A DNA stretch of 64,000 nucleotides, from NCBI GenBank assembly GCA_041605955.1, contig JBFIXI010000003.1:1-64000 (forward strand), read 5' to 3'. A model generated the notes under the pieces. It did not search any database and was not told the DNA's origin. It was given only the letters and a program-made list of their open reading frames with translations. Origin of the DNA: JAHEJX01 sp041605955 (lineage in GTDB: Bacteria; Actinomycetota; Acidimicrobiia; Spongiisociales; UBA5794). The position numbers and the translations under genes were made by a program. Positions 44,105-53,876 of this stretch are shown piece by piece (the stretch's first letter is position 1; every line of letters begins with the position of its first letter).

Positions 44105-45577
44105 CTACTCGCACGACTGGAACTCGTCGTTGCCGGGACCGCCGTAGCAAACGTCCTGTCCGGCCCCGGCAAGCAAGACGTCGCTTCCGGCCCCGCCTAT
44201 CAGGACGTCGTCGCCCTTGGCGCCGGCGATGTAGTCCGCTCCCCCCTCGCCGTACAGGCGGTCGGCTCCCTTGTCTCCCAGGATGAAGTCGTCGCCGTAC
44301 CCGCCGTTGATCATGTCGTGACCATCGTTGCCCATGAGCTTGTCCTTGCCGATGCCACCGTAGATGCGGTCGCGGCCCGGACCGCCGCACAGGTAATCCC
44401 CCTTCTCCTTGCCGATGAGTAAGTCGTTGCCGCCGAGTCCCACAATGACGTCCACCCCGTCGGTGCCGACCAATACATCGTCGCCGTCCGTGCCGACGAT
44501 CGTCGCCGCTCTCCCCCCACAGGTTGGGCCTCCGGGTGGGGGCGGCGGCGGGGGCGGCGGCGGAACCGCTCCGTCGTAATCCAGACCCACCTGCCACACC
44601 GGGGCCCCCACCCTCTCGGTAACGGTTATGTAGGCGCCGCCGTCGGGCAAGATGGCGATGGCCTCTCCCGGAGTCTTCGGAGCAATGCAGGCGCTCACCG
44701 GGTGGGCGGCCAAGGCGGCGAAGACCGACCCGGCGGGATCGCGCAACCAGGCCCAGGTCTCGGCGCCGTTCTTGGCGATGACCACCTTGCCGTCCAGCGA
44801 GATGTCGGCGCCGGTGATCGGTGAGTACCTGTTTTCGTAACGCTGCTTGACCGCAGTCCGGGGCCGGGCGGTGATGGTCCTGCCCTCGACGAGGTCTTCC
44901 TGGTCGATCTTGTAGACCCAACCCATGTCCGGTTCGCCATCGATGGTCTGCACTTGCTTCTCGAAGATGACGAGGTCATCGGTTATCGGGTCGACGATGA
45001 GTCCCTCGGCGTTGCGCCGCCAATGGGTTCCGGGTTGGTTGGGATTCTCGTAGGCATAGACGAATGTCTCGATCTGGCCATCGGGAATCGTGATCGTGTT
45101 CCCGGCCCCCGGAGGGGTGGGCTCGGCGATCCGGTAGATGCGGACGGTGGCTCGACCGTGCCCGTTGTTGCCTATGTCGGCAATGTAGAGATAGTCGAGA
45201 TTGGCGTTGGGGCCCGGGCCGATGGCGATGTCTTCGAAGTCGCTGGCGGGCCGGTTCCCGAGCACCACGGTTCCCCGATCGGCGCCGGCTTGGGTCATGG
45301 CGAAGATGCGGGCGCTGTCCCCGCTGTCGTTGTGGAGCCAGAAGCGATTGTTGTGTTGGCGCGAGGCGACCAAGCCCGACGCCTCGTTGATCGCGTTGCG
45401 CTGCAGGTTGCCGATGATGGCGGCATTGGGGAATTCAGGGCAGCTTTGGGCGGCTGCCTGGCTCGGCGCGGCGCTCCCTACCGCTACCAGTGAGGTCAGC
45501 AGTGCGAATGCGAGCGCGCCGGCACGAATCCGGGTTTGGCGTCTAGTAACGATGAAAGGTCGGTGTGGAGCGTTCAA
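44105..45577 (-). CDS. Secreted beta-propeller-like protein with C-terminal RTX calcium-binding repeats
   Basis: The 490-residue protein has a signal peptide (basic N-terminus, then AGALAFALLTSLVAVGSAAPSQ). A soluble domain of about 310 residues resembles propeller/phytase-like folds, with NEASGLVASRQHNN, HNDSGD and SDFEDIAIGPG. A ten-residue proline linker follows, then about eight RTX nonapeptides (GGxGNDxLx type, such as VGLGGNDLLIG). RTX repeats fold on binding calcium outside the cell. No protease or lipase motif is seen. The start is TTG 45577, 9 bases after GGAGG; the two lie in an inverted repeat. Confidence 0.75.
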   Translation of the reverse strand: MNAPHRPFIVTRRQTRIRAGALAFALLTSLVAVGSAAPSQAAAQSCPEFPNAAIIGNLQRNAINEASGLVASRQHNNRFWLHNDSGDSARIFAMTQAGADRGTVVLGNRPASDFEDIAIGPGPNANLDYLYIADIGNNGHGRATVRIYRIAEPTPPGAGNTITIPDGQIETFVYAYENPNQPGTHWRRNAEGLIVDPITDDLVIFEKQVQTIDGEPDMGWVYKIDQEDLVEGRTITARPRTAVKQRYENRYSPITGADISLDGKVVIAKNGAETWAWLRDPAGSVFAALAAHPVSACIAPKTPGEAIAILPDGGAYITVTERVGAPVWQVGLDYDGAVPPPPPPPPPPGGPTCGGRAATIVGTDGDDVLVGTDGVDVIVGLGGNDLLIGKEKGDYLCGGPGRDRIYGGIGKDKLMGNDGHDMINGGYGDDFILGDKGADRLYGEGGADYIAGAKGDDVLIGGAGSDVLLAGAGQDVCYGGPGNDEFQSCE

Positions 45578-45603
45578 TCGGGTTTTCCTCCGGGATTGAA
45601 CGC
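45570..45603 (-). promoter_or_regulatory. Inverted repeat enclosing the ribosome-binding site of the RTX gene
   Basis: GCGTTCAATC (45570-45579) and its complement GATTGAACGC (45594-45603) pair exactly over 10 bp. The ribosome-binding sequence GGAGG falls in the loop and the TTG start codon in one stem arm. Such a hairpin could lower translation initiation. Confidence 0.4.
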
Positions 45604-45746
45604 CGCCCTACCTCTGCTTGCCCAAAGCGGCTACGCAATGTAGCGGCTGACACCCATGGCGCAAAATCGGTCAATCGGCGCTCGTCGGATCGGGCACCTG
45701 CCACGGTGTAACCTTCGGAGCGCTACCTACGGAGACACTGCAGCCA

Positions 45747-48443
45747 GTGATCGGCGACGACTTCACCCACCAGCTTCCGGACACTCACCCAGACGAGACG
45801 GTGGAGTGGCTCGAGTCGCTGGACAACGTCATCGACGTCGACGGAGTGCCCCGCGCCCGCTATCTGATCGCCAAGCTCCTGCAGCACGCCAACGATCGCA
45901 ACGTCGGAGTGCCGCAGACGGTCAGCACGCCCTACATCAACACCATCCCCCCCGACTTCGAGGTGCCCTTCCCCGGCAATATCCCACTCGAGCAGCGGCT
46001 GCGCCGCATCATCCAGTGGAATGCCGCTGTGATGGTCACGAGGGCGAACAAGGCGGTAGATGGCATCGGGGGCCACCTCTCCACGTTCGCTTCCTCCGCC
46101 ATGCTCTACGACGTGGGCTTCAACCACTTCTTTCGGGGCCACAACGACGGCCCCGGCGACCACGTCTACATCCAAGGCCATGCGTCTCCCGGCATCTACT
46201 CCCGGGCCTACGTGGCCGGACGTCTCGGTGAGGAGGATCTCGATCGATTCCGCCGTGAAATCGGTGGTGGTCTGTCGAGCTATCCCCATCCGCGACTGAT
46301 GCCCGACTTCTGGGAGTACCCCACTGTTTCGATGGGGCTCGGTCCGATCAACTCCATATATCAGGCGCGCTTTCTCCGCTACATGCAGCACCGCGGCATC
46401 GAGGACACGTCACGGTCTCGAGTGTGGTGCTTCATCGGCGACGGGGAGACCGATGAGCCGGAGACCCTGGGTTCGATCTCGCTGGGCGGCCGGGAAAAGC
46501 TCGACAACCTCACGTGGGTCATCAACTGCAATTTGCAGCGCCTCGACGGCCCGGTGCGCGGCAATGGGAAGATCATCCAGGAGCTCGAGGCGATGTTCCG
46601 CGGCGCCGGCTGGAACGTGATCAAGGTCATCTGGGGATCGAACTGGGATCCGCTGCTCGCCAAGGACGGCGGTGGCTTCCTGGTGCGACGCATGAACGAG
46701 TCGATCGACGGGGAATACCAGCGCTACAAGGCGCGCGACGGAGCCTTCGTCAAACAGCACTTCTTCGGTCCCGGCCCGGAGTTGCAGGCTCTTGTCGCCG
46801 ACATGACCGACGAGGAGGTGTGGGCGCTGCGGCGAGGGGGCCACGACTACCAGAAGCTCTACACGGCCTACAAGACCGCCACCGAGCTCACCAACGGACC
46901 GACGGTGATCCTCGCCAAGACCATCAAGGGCTTCATGCTCGGTGAGGGCGTTCAGGGCGGCAATACCACCCACCAGATAAAGAGCCTGACCCCGGAGCAG
47001 CTGATCGTGTTGCGCGATCGGTTGGAGCTGACGAGCGACATCCCCGACGAGGCGATCCTCGCCGACCGGGATCATCCGCCTTACTTCCGTCCCGACCGGG
47101 ACGCACCCGAGGTCCGCTACATGCTGGAGCGGCGCGAGGAACTCGGCGGGCCGTTGCCGCAGCGCAAGATCGAGATCACTTCTCCGCTGACGTTGCCACC
47201 CCACGAGCCGTTTGCCGAGTTCGAGGCGGGATCCGGCTCGATCGAGGTGTCGACGACCGGTGTGTTCACGCGGATGTTGCGCAGCCTGGCCCGCGCCACC
47301 GGATTTGGCCCCCGGGTGGTGCCCATCATTCCCGACGAGGGACGCACCTTCGGGATGGACGCCCTCTTCAAGGAGCTCGAGATCTACGCGTCGCAGGGTC
47401 AGCTCTACGAGCCGGTAGACGCCCACCTGCTGCTGTCTTACAAGGAGTCACAGGCCGGCCAGATTCTGGAGGAGGGCATCACCGAGGCCGGCGCGATGGC
47501 GAGCTGGATAGCCGCGGCTACCGCCTATGCAACCCGCGGCGTGCCCATGGTGCCCTTCTACACGTTCTACTCGATGTTCGGCTTCCAGCGGGTGGGTGAC
47601 CTGATCTGGTCCGCAGCTGATTCGCGAGCCAGGGGTTTCCTGCTGGGAGCCACCGCCGGCCGCACCACCTTGCTGGGAGAGGGCCTTCAACATCAGGACG
47701 GCCACTCGCTACTAGTGGCGTCGACGGTGCCGGTCTGTCAGGCGTACGACCCGGCCTTCGCTTACGAGCTCGGGGTCATCGTCGAGGACGGATTACACCG
47801 CATGTACGGCAACGGCGAGGACATCTTCTACTACGTCACGCTCTACAACGAGGCGTATCAACATCCGCCGCAGCCGGAAGGAAGCCGCGACGGCATCGTC
47901 CGCGGGCTCTACAAGTGGGGTGACGCTCCCGCTGAACATGATCACAAGGTGGCCATCCTCTTCTCCGGCTCCTCGCAGGGTGCGGCCCGGGCGGCCCAAA
48001 ACGCGCTTGCCGAGCACTACCGGGTGGGTGCCGAGCTGTGGAGCGCAACGTCGTACAAGTGCCTGCGCGAGGAAGCGATGGAGGTGGAGCGCTGGAACCG
48101 GCTCCATCCCGACCTCGAGCCGCGCGTACCGTATGTCACGACACAACTCCAGAACGTCGGCGGCCCGGTGGTTGCAGTCACCGACTACATGAAGGCGGTT
48201 CCCGATCAGGTTGCCCGCTGGGTGCCGGGTACGTTCTCCCCCCTGGGTACCGACGGCTTCGGCCGCAGCGACAGCCGCGAAGCGCTCCGCCGCTTCTTCG
48301 AGATCGACGAAGGCCACGTCGTTGCCACCGCACTCGCCGCCCTGGTCCGGGAGGAGAAGCTGGAGCCCAAGGCGGTGCTCGACGCGATCGAGCGGTACGA
48401 GATCGACCCGGATTCAGTTCCTCCGGAACAGAACCACCTCTAG
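45747..48443 (+). CDS. aceE: Pyruvate dehydrogenase E1 component, homodimeric type
   Basis: The 898-residue thiamine diphosphate enzyme decarboxylates pyruvate and passes the acetyl group to the lipoyl E2. The ThDP motif GDGETDEPE is present, with the N-terminal VDGIGGHLSTFASSAMLYDVG and HGHASPG-like QGHASPGIYSRAY regions and the C-terminal domain ending PRVPYVTTQLQ. The length and order are those of AceE proteins of proteobacteria and actinobacteria. No E2 or E3 gene is adjacent, which is common in actinobacteria. GTG 45747 is used as start. Confidence 0.93.
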   Translation: MIGDDFTHQLPDTHPDETVEWLESLDNVIDVDGVPRARYLIAKLLQHANDRNVGVPQTVSTPYINTIPPDFEVPFPGNIPLEQRLRRIIQWNAAVMVTRANKAVDGIGGHLSTFASSAMLYDVGFNHFFRGHNDGPGDHVYIQGHASPGIYSRAYVAGRLGEEDLDRFRREIGGGLSSYPHPRLMPDFWEYPTVSMGLGPINSIYQARFLRYMQHRGIEDTSRSRVWCFIGDGETDEPETLGSISLGGREKLDNLTWVINCNLQRLDGPVRGNGKIIQELEAMFRGAGWNVIKVIWGSNWDPLLAKDGGGFLVRRMNESIDGEYQRYKARDGAFVKQHFFGPGPELQALVADMTDEEVWALRRGGHDYQKLYTAYKTATELTNGPTVILAKTIKGFMLGEGVQGGNTTHQIKSLTPEQLIVLRDRLELTSDIPDEAILADRDHPPYFRPDRDAPEVRYMLERREELGGPLPQRKIEITSPLTLPPHEPFAEFEAGSGSIEVSTTGVFTRMLRSLARATGFGPRVVPIIPDEGRTFGMDALFKELEIYASQGQLYEPVDAHLLLSYKESQAGQILEEGITEAGAMASWIAAATAYATRGVPMVPFYTFYSMFGFQRVGDLIWSAADSRARGFLLGATAGRTTLLGEGLQHQDGHSLLVASTVPVCQAYDPAFAYELGVIVEDGLHRMYGNGEDIFYYVTLYNEAYQHPPQPEGSRDGIVRGLYKWGDAPAEHDHKVAILFSGSSQGAARAAQNALAEHYRVGAELWSATSYKCLREEAMEVERWNRLHPDLEPRVPYVTTQLQNVGGPVVAVTDYMKAVPDQVARWVPGTFSPLGTDGFGRSDSREALRRFFEIDEGHVVATALAALVREEKLEPKAVLDAIERYEIDPDSVPPEQNHL

Positions 48444-48495
48444 CCGAGGCGGTGGATCGAGCGTCCAGGGCTTACCGCGGCGAGCGTTCGCTCAC

Positions 48496-48954
48496 CTAGA
48501 CGAGGGTCCAGGCCGTCTGCACGACCGCGCCGTCCTCGAGTTCCAGTTTGAGCCTGATCGGGCCGAGCGGTACGTCGTCGAATGAGAAGCGCCCCAGGGA
48601 GTCCGCCTCGGTTGTCTTCGAGTCGTCCCCGTAGCAGAGCTCGACCCTACCGGGGCGGGCCGGTACCACTTGTCCGACCAAACGCCGCGCTCCATCCGAG
48701 ATGATGGCCACTTCGATCTCGAAACCGGGTGCCTGGAAGGTGACCTGGCGGGTGCCGTCGACTCCACGTACTCCCACCAGCCCCGCCTCGGCGGAATCGA
48801 ACACCAGCTCGGCAAGCTCGGTGTCGATCGTCCGCCAAGTAAAGGATGCCTTGGCGGCTTCGATGAACCGTTCGGGAATCGGATCGACGGCGTCCAGCGC
48901 CGCCGCCAGCTCCGCCAACAAACGGTCGTCGGGTTCGTGTGTGGTCGGGTTCAT
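48496..48954 (-). CDS. Small beta-rich protein of the CHAT/sigma operon, unknown
   Basis: The 152-residue protein has an acidic helical N-terminus (residues about 1-45; DDRLLAELAAALDAVDPIPERF) and a beta-sandwich-like remainder. The final part, SLGRFSFDDVPLGPIRLKLEL, resembles carboxypeptidase-regulatory-like domains. No cysteine cluster or signal peptide. ATG 48954 overlaps the stop of the sigma factor gene (ATGA), so it is coupled to it. Position suggests a partner, regulator or proteolytic target of the sigma factor or the CHAT protease; this is inference. Confidence 0.65.
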   Translation of the reverse strand: MNPTTHEPDDRLLAELAAALDAVDPIPERFIEAAKASFTWRTIDTELAELVFDSAEAGLVGVRGVDGTRQVTFQAPGFEIEVAIISDGARRLVGQVVPARPGRVELCYGDDSKTTEADSLGRFSFDDVPLGPIRLKLELEDGAVVQTAWTLV

Positions 48955-49592
48955 GGCGTGCTCTCTCTTCCTCGGTCTGCCTCCCCAACTCCGGCTTGGA
49001 GCGACTCCAAAGCCCGGCGCAGCTTCTCAAGGCATCTGGCCCTCGTCGGACCGATACTTCCAATCGGTCGATCTAACAGGTCGGCGATGGTCTCGTAATC
49101 CATCGGGGGATCGGCGGTGACGGCCCGCAATAGCTGCTGGCAATCATCGCCGAGCGTGGCGAATGCCTCCGCCACTTCAGCATCTCTCTCCGTGGCCAGC
49201 AGGGCGGCATCCACCGGAGGGTCGGCATCGACGAGCTGGAACTCCACGGCCGTCGGCACGGTGCGTTCGTAGATCCGCTTGATGCGGATCGCCTCGTTGC
49301 GAGCGGTGGTAGCAAGCCATGAGGCCAGCCGTTCCGGATCGCGAATCCGCTCCAGGTGTTCTACCAGGCGCAGCCATACGGTCTGGCTTACATCGCCGGC
49401 GGTCGCCTCGTCGAAACGAAAGCCCCGGATGATCGACCAGACCAGCCGGGCATAGCGGTCGACCAACGTGTCCCAGGCATCGCTGCTCCCCGCCCTGGCA
49501 GCAGCCACCAAATCCCCTGTTGTGCCCTCCCTCATGGCCGCCAACCATACCGGGCCATCCACCGTCGTCGGGCGCACCGCCGCGTCGTTCAT
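48951..49592 (-). CDS. ECF-type sigma factor of the CHAT operon
   Basis: The 213-residue protein has region 2 (residues about 25-100: WDTLVDRYARLVWSIIRGF, GDVSQTVWLRLVEHLERI, LASWLATTARNEAIR). Region 4 (about 135-190) carries the QQLLRAVTADPPMDYETIADLLDRPIGSIGP-type helix-turn-helix. The region 4 core is altered from the common LPxxxRxV form. ATG 49592 has AGGTGG close upstream and is preferred over far upstream in-frame codons that run into the CHAT gene. It lies 71 bases after the CHAT stop and overlaps the small protein gene. Confidence 0.88.
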   Translation of the reverse strand: MNDAAVRPTTVDGPVWLAAMREGTTGDLVAAARAGSSDAWDTLVDRYARLVWSIIRGFRFDEATAGDVSQTVWLRLVEHLERIRDPERLASWLATTARNEAIRIKRIYERTVPTAVEFQLVDADPPVDAALLATERDAEVAEAFATLGDDCQQLLRAVTADPPMDYETIADLLDRPIGSIGPTRARCLEKLRRALESLQAGVGEADRGRESTP

Positions 49593-49663
49593 CGCCCACC
49601 TTTCATACAGCAATGAGAGCCGCTCCCTGCGCCGCTGATACATGAAACGAGCCAACCCCGGCG

Positions 49664-52270
49664 TCAGGCCCCAAAGGTTACGAAGGCTCTGCAGGCGACG
49701 GCTTCCGGATCGTCGTAGTCCAGCGCAGGAAATGCGCCCGCTAACGCAGCCGGGACCGAGTCTCCGATGCGGAGTCGCTCGTGCACGCCGACCATGAGAT
49801 CGATGGTGGTCAGCTGGTCGGGAACCAGCCCGACGTTGGCAACAACCGAGCGAGTGCCCTGCCCGAGCAGGGACGTGGCCAGACCCATGACCTCGTGACC
49901 CCCGGTGGTGCTGTTGGCCCCGGCGTCGCATGCAGAAAACACCATTACTCCCGGAGCCATCTGGAGCGCTTCCAGGTCGTACACGGTTAGCGGGCCGTCG
50001 CTCATCTCCAACGAAGAGAACAGTGGGTTGTCGGCCCGGAAGCTGCCGTGGCAGGCGACGTGGGCGATCACCGCACCGTCGATGGCCCGGGCGGCGGCAT
50101 CGGCGCTGGGCTCGACCAGCTCGACCGAGCGGGCGTACACCGCAGCCACCCGCCGCACCTCCTCAATCGAATGGTCGAGGCGGGGACCGGCGATCACGCT
50201 GGCGGCAGAGTCGCGTCCGGCGGAGAAGGGTTCTCGGGCCCGGCGCGCCCACAGCGCGGCCGAAGGAGACACCACCACGCGAGCCTGAGCCAGCGACGGC
50301 AAGAGCGACCACGGCAGCGCGTACAGCGGGCCGACCGGCACCACCACCAAGTGCTGGCTGCGCAACCGAAGTGGAGCAATCAGCATCTCGTCGAGGCGGG
50401 CGGTGGCGGCGGCAACCACCATTAGGGCCGCCGCCTGCGACTCGGCGGAGCCGGCGCCGGCGGCGATACGCCGCAGGGCCGCCGTCACGGAGTCCAACTC
50501 GTGACGGACGGCGGCGATGGGTCCCAGCGTGAACTTGTGAGCTCGACCGCCGCTGAGCCGCACCGCCACCAGCTCGTGTCCTTCCACCTCACCGAACTCG
50601 ATCAGGGCGGCGTCACCGAGCAGATCGAGAATCTCGCCCGCCGACGACACCCCGATGCGGCCGGCCGTGGAGCCCGGGGCCCGCAACGCCACATCGCGTA
50701 CCTTCTCTTGCAGCCGCCATCGGCGCGTCGACAATGCGTGGGTAGGGGCGCCATTGAGCGTCGCCCGACGCAGTTCTGCGTCGGCCTCGCGAAACTGCAT
50801 CAGATGAGAGGCCAAGGCCTCGTCGCCGGTGGGGCCCTGCGGCTGGCTGCGCATCGCTCCGGCCCGGGTCAGCTCCATCCAGTAGAAGAGCCGGCGCGCC
50901 GAGCCGGACTCGCCGGCCAGGCGGAGGCCGATCTTGGCAAGCTCGGTTCCGTAGCCGGACACATGAAGGCGCGCCATCGTGCCTCCCAGCGTCGCCTGGT
51001 AATGGTCCAGCACTCGCAGCCCAGCTCGGGCGGCTGCCGCCGCCCCCTTCTTGTCTTCCTCATGGAGCCGCAGCCGCGCAACGGCCACCCAACCCTGGGC
51101 TCGCAGCTCTACCGGGCCGGCTTGGCGCCCCATCGCCGCCTCCTCGAGATACGTGCGACACGCCTCGAAGTCGCCGGCTTCGGTGGCGATGGTTGCCGCC
51201 AGCAGGCGGGCATGGAACGCTTCTGTCTGCAAGCCGGATCGATCCAATGCTTCGACCACACGCCTGATGGCGGGCAGATCAGCCCGCTCGAGCTCCCCGA
51301 CCGCGGCCCGCGCTCGCATCTCGAGGTAGTCCGCAAACGCCTCCCATCCGAAGCGGCCCTGCTCAGCCATGAGCCTGCGGGCGGCGCGGGCGGTCTCCGC
51401 CGCGGTCGCTGCATCGTTGGCGAGGAGCGACGCCTGCGCCGCCTGCAGCAGGGCATCGGCGTAGCTGGCCTGCAGGCCTTTGGCCCGCAGCTCATGGGCA
51501 GCCTTGAGCGCCACCTGCTTGGCGTCCGCCGCCATGTGCGCCGCCAGCAATGCCTCCGCCCGGTCACACCACAGCTGTCCCAGTGACATGCCCAACTCGG
51601 CGAACGCCGCTTCGGCCTCATCGAGGTAGTTCAGCGCTGCCGGGAAGTCGCCGCCGCGCAGCGCCAGCCATCCGAGGTTCTGATCGGCGTGCGCCATCGC
51701 AGTCCGATGCGCCAGCGATCCGTAGCCTGACTTGGCCGCTTGCAGGTCGGAGCGAGCGGCCCCGACGTCTCCCTCATACGCGTTGAGCAGTCCCCGGTTC
51801 GTCATGGCATGCGCCCACCACATCACCTCGCCGGCGGCGTCGAGCGCAGTGATGGCCTCATCGAGATCGGCCCGAGCCAAGGCGAAGTTCCCCAACCGAT
51901 AATGAATACCGCCCCGTTGCGCTTGGGCCATTGCCCGCTTGGCCCCGGTCAGCGAGTCAAAGGCGACATCGATTGCTTCGAGCGAGGCGGCTTGCTCTCC
52001 ACTCCACGCCAGGATGCCCGCCAGAGTCATCTGCGTCTCCCCGATCACCTCGACCTCAGCGGATTGCACAGCGGCCTCGAGCGCCGCTTCGAGGTCGGCG
52101 CGGGCCGCGCGCAGATTGCCGAGATTCGCTTGCGCCAGGCCGGTGACCCGCATGGCTCGCGCCCGGTCGGCCGTCGCAAGCTCGCCCGTCAGTATCGACT
52201 CCGCCCGCTCCACGGCGGCGACAGGCTCCGAGCTGGCCAGTGCCAGCAACTCGTCGAATACCTCTTCCAT
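49664..52270 (-). CDS. TPR-CHAT protein (caspase-like protease)
   Basis: The 868-residue protein has TPR-like helical repeats from residue 1 to about 470 and a C-terminal CHAT domain (about 560-868). The CHAT catalytic dyad is visible: His741 in VACHGSF and Cys781 in FSACDAG. CHAT proteases are caspase-fold cysteine peptidases often tied to immunity or programmed responses; TPR repeats usually bind an activator or substrate. ATG 52270 starts the first repeat. The gene leads an operon with the sigma factor and small protein, and faces a cytosolic subtilase gene across 162 bases. Confidence 0.9.
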   Translation of the reverse strand: MEEVFDELLALASSEPVAAVERAESILTGELATADRARAMRVTGLAQANLGNLRAARADLEAALEAAVQSAEVEVIGETQMTLAGILAWSGEQAASLEAIDVAFDSLTGAKRAMAQAQRGGIHYRLGNFALARADLDEAITALDAAGEVMWWAHAMTNRGLLNAYEGDVGAARSDLQAAKSGYGSLAHRTAMAHADQNLGWLALRGGDFPAALNYLDEAEAAFAELGMSLGQLWCDRAEALLAAHMAADAKQVALKAAHELRAKGLQASYADALLQAAQASLLANDAATAAETARAARRLMAEQGRFGWEAFADYLEMRARAAVGELERADLPAIRRVVEALDRSGLQTEAFHARLLAATIATEAGDFEACRTYLEEAAMGRQAGPVELRAQGWVAVARLRLHEEDKKGAAAAARAGLRVLDHYQATLGGTMARLHVSGYGTELAKIGLRLAGESGSARRLFYWMELTRAGAMRSQPQGPTGDEALASHLMQFREADAELRRATLNGAPTHALSTRRWRLQEKVRDVALRAPGSTAGRIGVSSAGEILDLLGDAALIEFGEVEGHELVAVRLSGGRAHKFTLGPIAAVRHELDSVTAALRRIAAGAGSAESQAAALMVVAAATARLDEMLIAPLRLRSQHLVVVPVGPLYALPWSLLPSLAQARVVVSPSAALWARRAREPFSAGRDSAASVIAGPRLDHSIEEVRRVAAVYARSVELVEPSADAAARAIDGAVIAHVACHGSFRADNPLFSSLEMSDGPLTVYDLEALQMAPGVMVFSACDAGANSTTGGHEVMGLATSLLGQGTRSVVANVGLVPDQLTTIDLMVGVHERLRIGDSVPAALAGAFPALDYDDPEAVACRAFVTFGA

Positions 52271-52432
52271 ACACTCGCCCCTGCGTGAGCCGCCTCCGAT
52301 TCTCACAGACCGTGGAGCCCACCGTCGACAGCCGAAGCCGCCTTCCGGCTAGTTTGATGAGGCCCGGGAAGCGTCACGTATCTTGGAACCCGGCCTCGCA
52401 TCGGGTACCCAAGAAGCCGAGGAGGGGAACCG

Positions 52433-53752
52433 ATGGCGAAGCAGGACTCTTACAGCAGCCAAGGCGATGGCGAGGTGACCGACAGCACCGAGGCCGGAAA
52501 GGTCAGAGCTCGGCTCGAGGACATCAAGCGTCGCGGTGGGCGGGCCGAGTACGCGTTCACTCCTGGCGACGAGCTGACCGGGCGACCCCCCGTCTTCTAC
52601 GTGCCGGATCAGCTGGTGACCACGCTGGAGCACGCCAACCTGGTGCATCGGCTGCTGGAGGAATGGCACGGCAAGTGTGGAGGCCCCCGACCGCTGGTGG
52701 AGTACGACAACGAACTGGTCGCGTTCACCGTCGAGGGCGACTCGCTGCATGTGGCCACCGCGATCAAGCAGGCTGCGGCCAAGCTCCCCGATGCCCCTCG
52801 GGAGCTCCCCGTGGGCCCGCTTCACATCTTGACCCCGGCACCTCAGCCGAAGATCGGTCCCGGGGACGATCCGGCCCCGGCATCGGCTCGGGAACGACTG
52901 AGGACCGGGCCCGCGGTCGGTGCGGCTGCCCCAGTTGCCGTGGTCGACACTGGACTATGGCTGGATCCCCGCCACGGCCTCACGGCAACCGTCGCTCCCG
53001 GCGGTGAGGAGCGCATCGACGACAATCCCCAGGACGGGTTCGTCGACTTCTACGGCTCGGGCCACGGCGGCTTCATCGCCGGGGTCGTCGAGAACAATGC
53101 GCCGGGCGCTGCGGTGATTGTCCGCAACGCGTTTGGCCCGAGCGGGATCACGGAACAGACCGTGATCAACGAGGTCGACGCCGCCTTGGCCACCAGCGAT
53201 ATGGTGGTGGTGAATCTGTCCTTGGGCAGCTACGAGAAAGACGATGGCTGCGATCGCGTTGAGTTGGTGGCGCTGCGGACCGCCATGCGTCGATGGCGGG
53301 ATAAGCGGCCCGGGTGTCTGCTGGTGGCCGCCGCCGGTAACGACGCCACCCCACACCCGTTCTTTCCGGCGGGATTCGCCGCCGAGCCCGAGTTCGCCGC
53401 AATGGTGGTGAGCGTGGGTGCGTTAGGCCGCCCTGCGGACAAGGTGGGAATCCACAGCGCAGCGGCCGCGTTCAGCAACTTTGGGCCTTGGGTCACCGCC
53501 TGGGCACCGGGTGAGCACATCGTCAGCGAGTATCCGGACGACATGAAGTTCGCCTACATGGATGGAGGCGGCAACGTCGCCGGCACCGCCACGTTCACCG
53601 ACGGCTTGGCTCGCTGGTCCGGGACGTCGTTCGCTGCGCCGTTCGTCGCCGCCGAGATCATCCGCGAGATGCGCAACGGCGAATCTCCCCGGGAGACCTG
53701 GCAACGTATCCGTGGCTCCAGCCCATTCGTGATCTTCTGGCCTAGCTGGTAA
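52433..53752 (+). CDS. Cytosolic subtilisin-like (S8) serine protease
   Basis: The 439-residue protein has a prodomain-like N-terminal region (about 160 residues) and an S8 domain with Asp172 (VVDTGL), His211 (GSGHGGFIAG), the oxyanion Asn303 (AAAGND) and Ser399 (SGTSFAAP): a full triad. There is no signal peptide or TM helix, so it should stay in the cytosol. ATG 52433 is preceded by GAGGGG. Divergence from the TPR-CHAT gene suggests a shared control region and a joint proteolytic pathway. Confidence 0.9.
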   Translation: MAKQDSYSSQGDGEVTDSTEAGKVRARLEDIKRRGGRAEYAFTPGDELTGRPPVFYVPDQLVTTLEHANLVHRLLEEWHGKCGGPRPLVEYDNELVAFTVEGDSLHVATAIKQAAAKLPDAPRELPVGPLHILTPAPQPKIGPGDDPAPASARERLRTGPAVGAAAPVAVVDTGLWLDPRHGLTATVAPGGEERIDDNPQDGFVDFYGSGHGGFIAGVVENNAPGAAVIVRNAFGPSGITEQTVINEVDAALATSDMVVVNLSLGSYEKDDGCDRVELVALRTAMRRWRDKRPGCLLVAAAGNDATPHPFFPAGFAAEPEFAAMVVSVGALGRPADKVGIHSAAAAFSNFGPWVTAWAPGEHIVSEYPDDMKFAYMDGGGNVAGTATFTDGLARWSGTSFAAPFVAAEIIREMRNGESPRETWQRIRGSSPFVIFWPSW

Positions 53753-53876
53753 CGGCCCAGAACAACGAGGCTGCCGCGCGGTCGGCGAATTCGCGTATCA
53801 GGCCCAGTGCCCGGCCCTCTTGTGAGCGAGAGACGACCCAGCGCGGGCCTGAGGGGTGGGCGTCATCACAGGGGGT

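Noticed and set aside
44105..45577. RTX toxin
   Set aside because: Only the calcium-binding repeats are shared with RTX toxins; there is no pore-forming or enzymatic toxin domain and no type I secretion genes.
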